Source: Thermohalobaculum sp050331395 (GTDB lineage Bacteria; Pseudomonadota; Alphaproteobacteria; Rhodobacterales; Rhodobacteraceae). From it: DNA of 23,020 bases. Where the stretch lies: contig JBHJGX010000056.1 in NCBI GenBank assembly GCA_050331395.1, positions 1-23,020 on the forward strand, written 5' to 3'. Position numbers and translations under genes: made by a program. Positions 22,133 to 23,020 of this stretch are shown here, piece after piece; positions within the stretch are counted from its first letter, which is position 1; each line of letters begins with the position of its first letter. The notes beneath the pieces were generated by a model. The model was not told the DNA's origin. It did no database searches and saw nothing but the letters and a program-made list of their open reading frames with translations.

Positions 22133-22876
22133 ATGCCCCCGCGCCCCGTCCTCACGCCCGGCACGCCGCTTTATGCGCAAATCCGCACGGTGCTTCGCGA
22201 TCGGATCGCAGGCGGCGAGCTCCGCCCGGGCGCCACCCTGCCGAGCGAATTGCGTCTGGCGACCGAACTCGGCGTGAGCACGGGGACGATCCGAAAAGCC
22301 GTCGATGCCCTCGTCGCGGACGGCACACTCATCCGCCACCAGGGCCGCGGGACCTTCGTGGCCGAGGAAACGCCGGAGCGCGCGGCCTATCGCTTTTTTC
22401 GGGTGATCGCACCCGACGGCCGTCGGCTCGTGCCCGAACCCGTCTCCGAGAGGGTCACACGGACCGAGCGCGCCGAGGCGGAGGCAGTGGTGCCGCAGGC
22501 GGGCGGGCCGCTCGGGCTCGACCGCGATGAACGCGTCATCCTCATCGAGCGGGTCCGGGCGCTCCTCGGGACGCCGGCGCTCTTCGAAATCTCCGTGCTC
22601 GCCGAGACCCGGTTCGCCGCGCTCGACGCGCCGCCCCTGCCGAACGCGCTCTATCCGCATTATCAGGCGCGCTGCGGCGTCTCGGTGCACGAGGCGGAAG
22701 ATCGCCTCGCCGCGGCGCCAGCCGACCAGCGAACGGCGTCAGCGCTCGGCCTTGCGGAAGGCACGCCCGTGCTTCGGATCGATCGGATCGCCCGCGATCT
22801 CGAGGGTCGGGCCGTGGAACGCCGGCGAAGTTGGCTCGCACCGGGGCCTTGGAGCTATGCCGTCGACCTGCCTTGA
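22133..22876 (+). CDS. GntR-family (HutC/UTRA) transcriptional regulator, probable suy operon regulator
   Basis: The 247-residue product has an N-terminal GntR winged helix (about 11-77: PLYAQIRTVLRDRIAGGELRPG, LPSELRLATELGVSTGTIRKAVDALVADG, RHQGRGTFVAE) and a C-terminal UTRA ligand-binding domain (about 90-245, with VILIERVRALLGTPALFEISVLAE and TPVLRIDRIARDLEGRAVERRRSWL). Such proteins usually repress a neighbouring catabolic operon until a small ligand binds. Divergence from suyA makes the sulfolactate operon the obvious target, with sulfolactate or a related compound as ligand; this is inference. The ATG at 22133 has GGAGAGG about 10 bp upstream; a longer in-frame extension into suyA is not supported. 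Confidence 0.9.
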   Translation: MPPRPVLTPGTPLYAQIRTVLRDRIAGGELRPGATLPSELRLATELGVSTGTIRKAVDALVADGTLIRHQGRGTFVAEETPERAAYRFFRVIAPDGRRLVPEPVSERVTRTERAEAEAVVPQAGGPLGLDRDERVILIERVRALLGTPALFEISVLAETRFAALDAPPLPNALYPHYQARCGVSVHEAEDRLAAAPADQRTASALGLAEGTPVLRIDRIARDLEGRAVERRRSWLAPGPWSYAVDLP

Positions 22877-22972
22877 CCGCCCGAAGCCGAAGAAGAACGC
22901 CACGTGCAGGTGCCGCACGATCCGGCAGTCGGCGCCCCGTCGGCCCGCGCCCCCGCGCCAACCCCCCCGCCC

Positions 22973-23020
22973 TCAGGCGGACAGCCCACCCGCCGCCGAC
23001 ACCCCACAACGCAACGCCGG
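22973..23020 (-). CDS. Possible C-terminal end of a gene cut by the right edge
   Basis: Reading from the right edge on the minus strand, 15 codons with mostly G/C third bases end in GCC-TGA at 22975-22973. The bases around this stop (22964-22979) match those around the suyB stop (20434-20449) over 16 bp. This could be the 3' end of a gene convergent with the GntR regulator. Too short to identify, and chance opening in GC-rich DNA is possible. Confidence 0.2.
   Translation of the reverse strand, partial: PALRCGVSAAGGLSA

Noticed and set aside
1..23020. CRISPR array, insertion sequence, integrase, toxin-antitoxin pair or prophage
   Set aside because: No regularly spaced repeats, transposase, recombinase or phage motifs were seen in any frame.

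Overview
The window is a G+C-rich chromosomal segment of an alphaproteobacterium. The hisS-hisZ-hisG order, the carA/yqeY divergent pair, the complete PhyR-NepR-EcfG general stress module and the suyAB genes together point to the Rhodobacterales or a close relative; this placement is an inference from gene content and protein flavour. Nearly all the DNA is compact, high-GC coding sequence. Two stretches are visibly AT-richer: the left edge (1-600, one small membrane-protein gene) and a gene-poor region downstream of tRNA-Thr (about 7862-8340). || LAYOUT. 1-600: an AT-rich unknown membrane protein. 631-2867 (minus): carA followed, with a 4-bp overlap, by a ChaN-like protein. 2994-6928 (plus): a GatB/YqeY protein, then hisS and the hisZ-hisG pair (translation, and the first step of histidine synthesis). 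6987-7676 (minus): an unknown lipoprotein. 7787-7859: tRNA-Thr(UGU), then about 900 bp without a supportable gene. 8771-12538 (plus): a TRAP transporter (dctP, dctQ, dctM) whose small permease has a large N-terminal TM2-like plus coiled-coil extension. 12543-13145 (minus): an ExoD-family membrane protein. 13303-13491 (plus): a tiny lipoprotein. 13566-14917 (minus): phyR with a coupled lipoprotein gene. 15015-17572 (plus): nepR, ecfG and a HisKA_2-type histidine kinase. 17664-21975 (minus): suyA, suyB, an Ldh-family dehydrogenase (probably (R)-sulfolactate dehydrogenase, ComC), a secreted Arg/Glu-rich protein and a histone-deacetylase-family amidohydrolase. 22133-22876 (plus): a divergent GntR/UTRA regulator. 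|| HOW IT WORKS TOGETHER. Two functional blocks stand out. The first is the general stress response block, 12.5-17.6 kb. It holds the kinase, the anti-anti-sigma PhyR, the anti-sigma NepR and the sigma factor EcfG, and several exact EcfG-type promoters (GGAAC-N16-CGTT). In the phyR/nepR gap and in the exoD/lipoprotein gap such promoters occur as overlapping, back-to-back copies in a short inverted repeat, so one small element could fire in both directions. These sites make phyR, nepR-ecfG, the 62-aa lipoprotein and the ExoD-like gene likely EcfG targets. The second is a sulfolactate block, 19.3-22.9 kb: ComC-like dehydrogenase plus the SuyAB sulfo-lyase, which splits (R)-sulfolactate into pyruvate and sulfite, next to a divergent GntR regulator. 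|| I see no CRISPR array, insertion sequence, integrase or complete mobile element. No wholly new system is evident. The most unusual items are the bidirectional EcfG promoters, the TM2/coiled-coil-DctQ fusion, and a histidine kinase whose G1 (D-box) ATP-binding motif looks degenerate.
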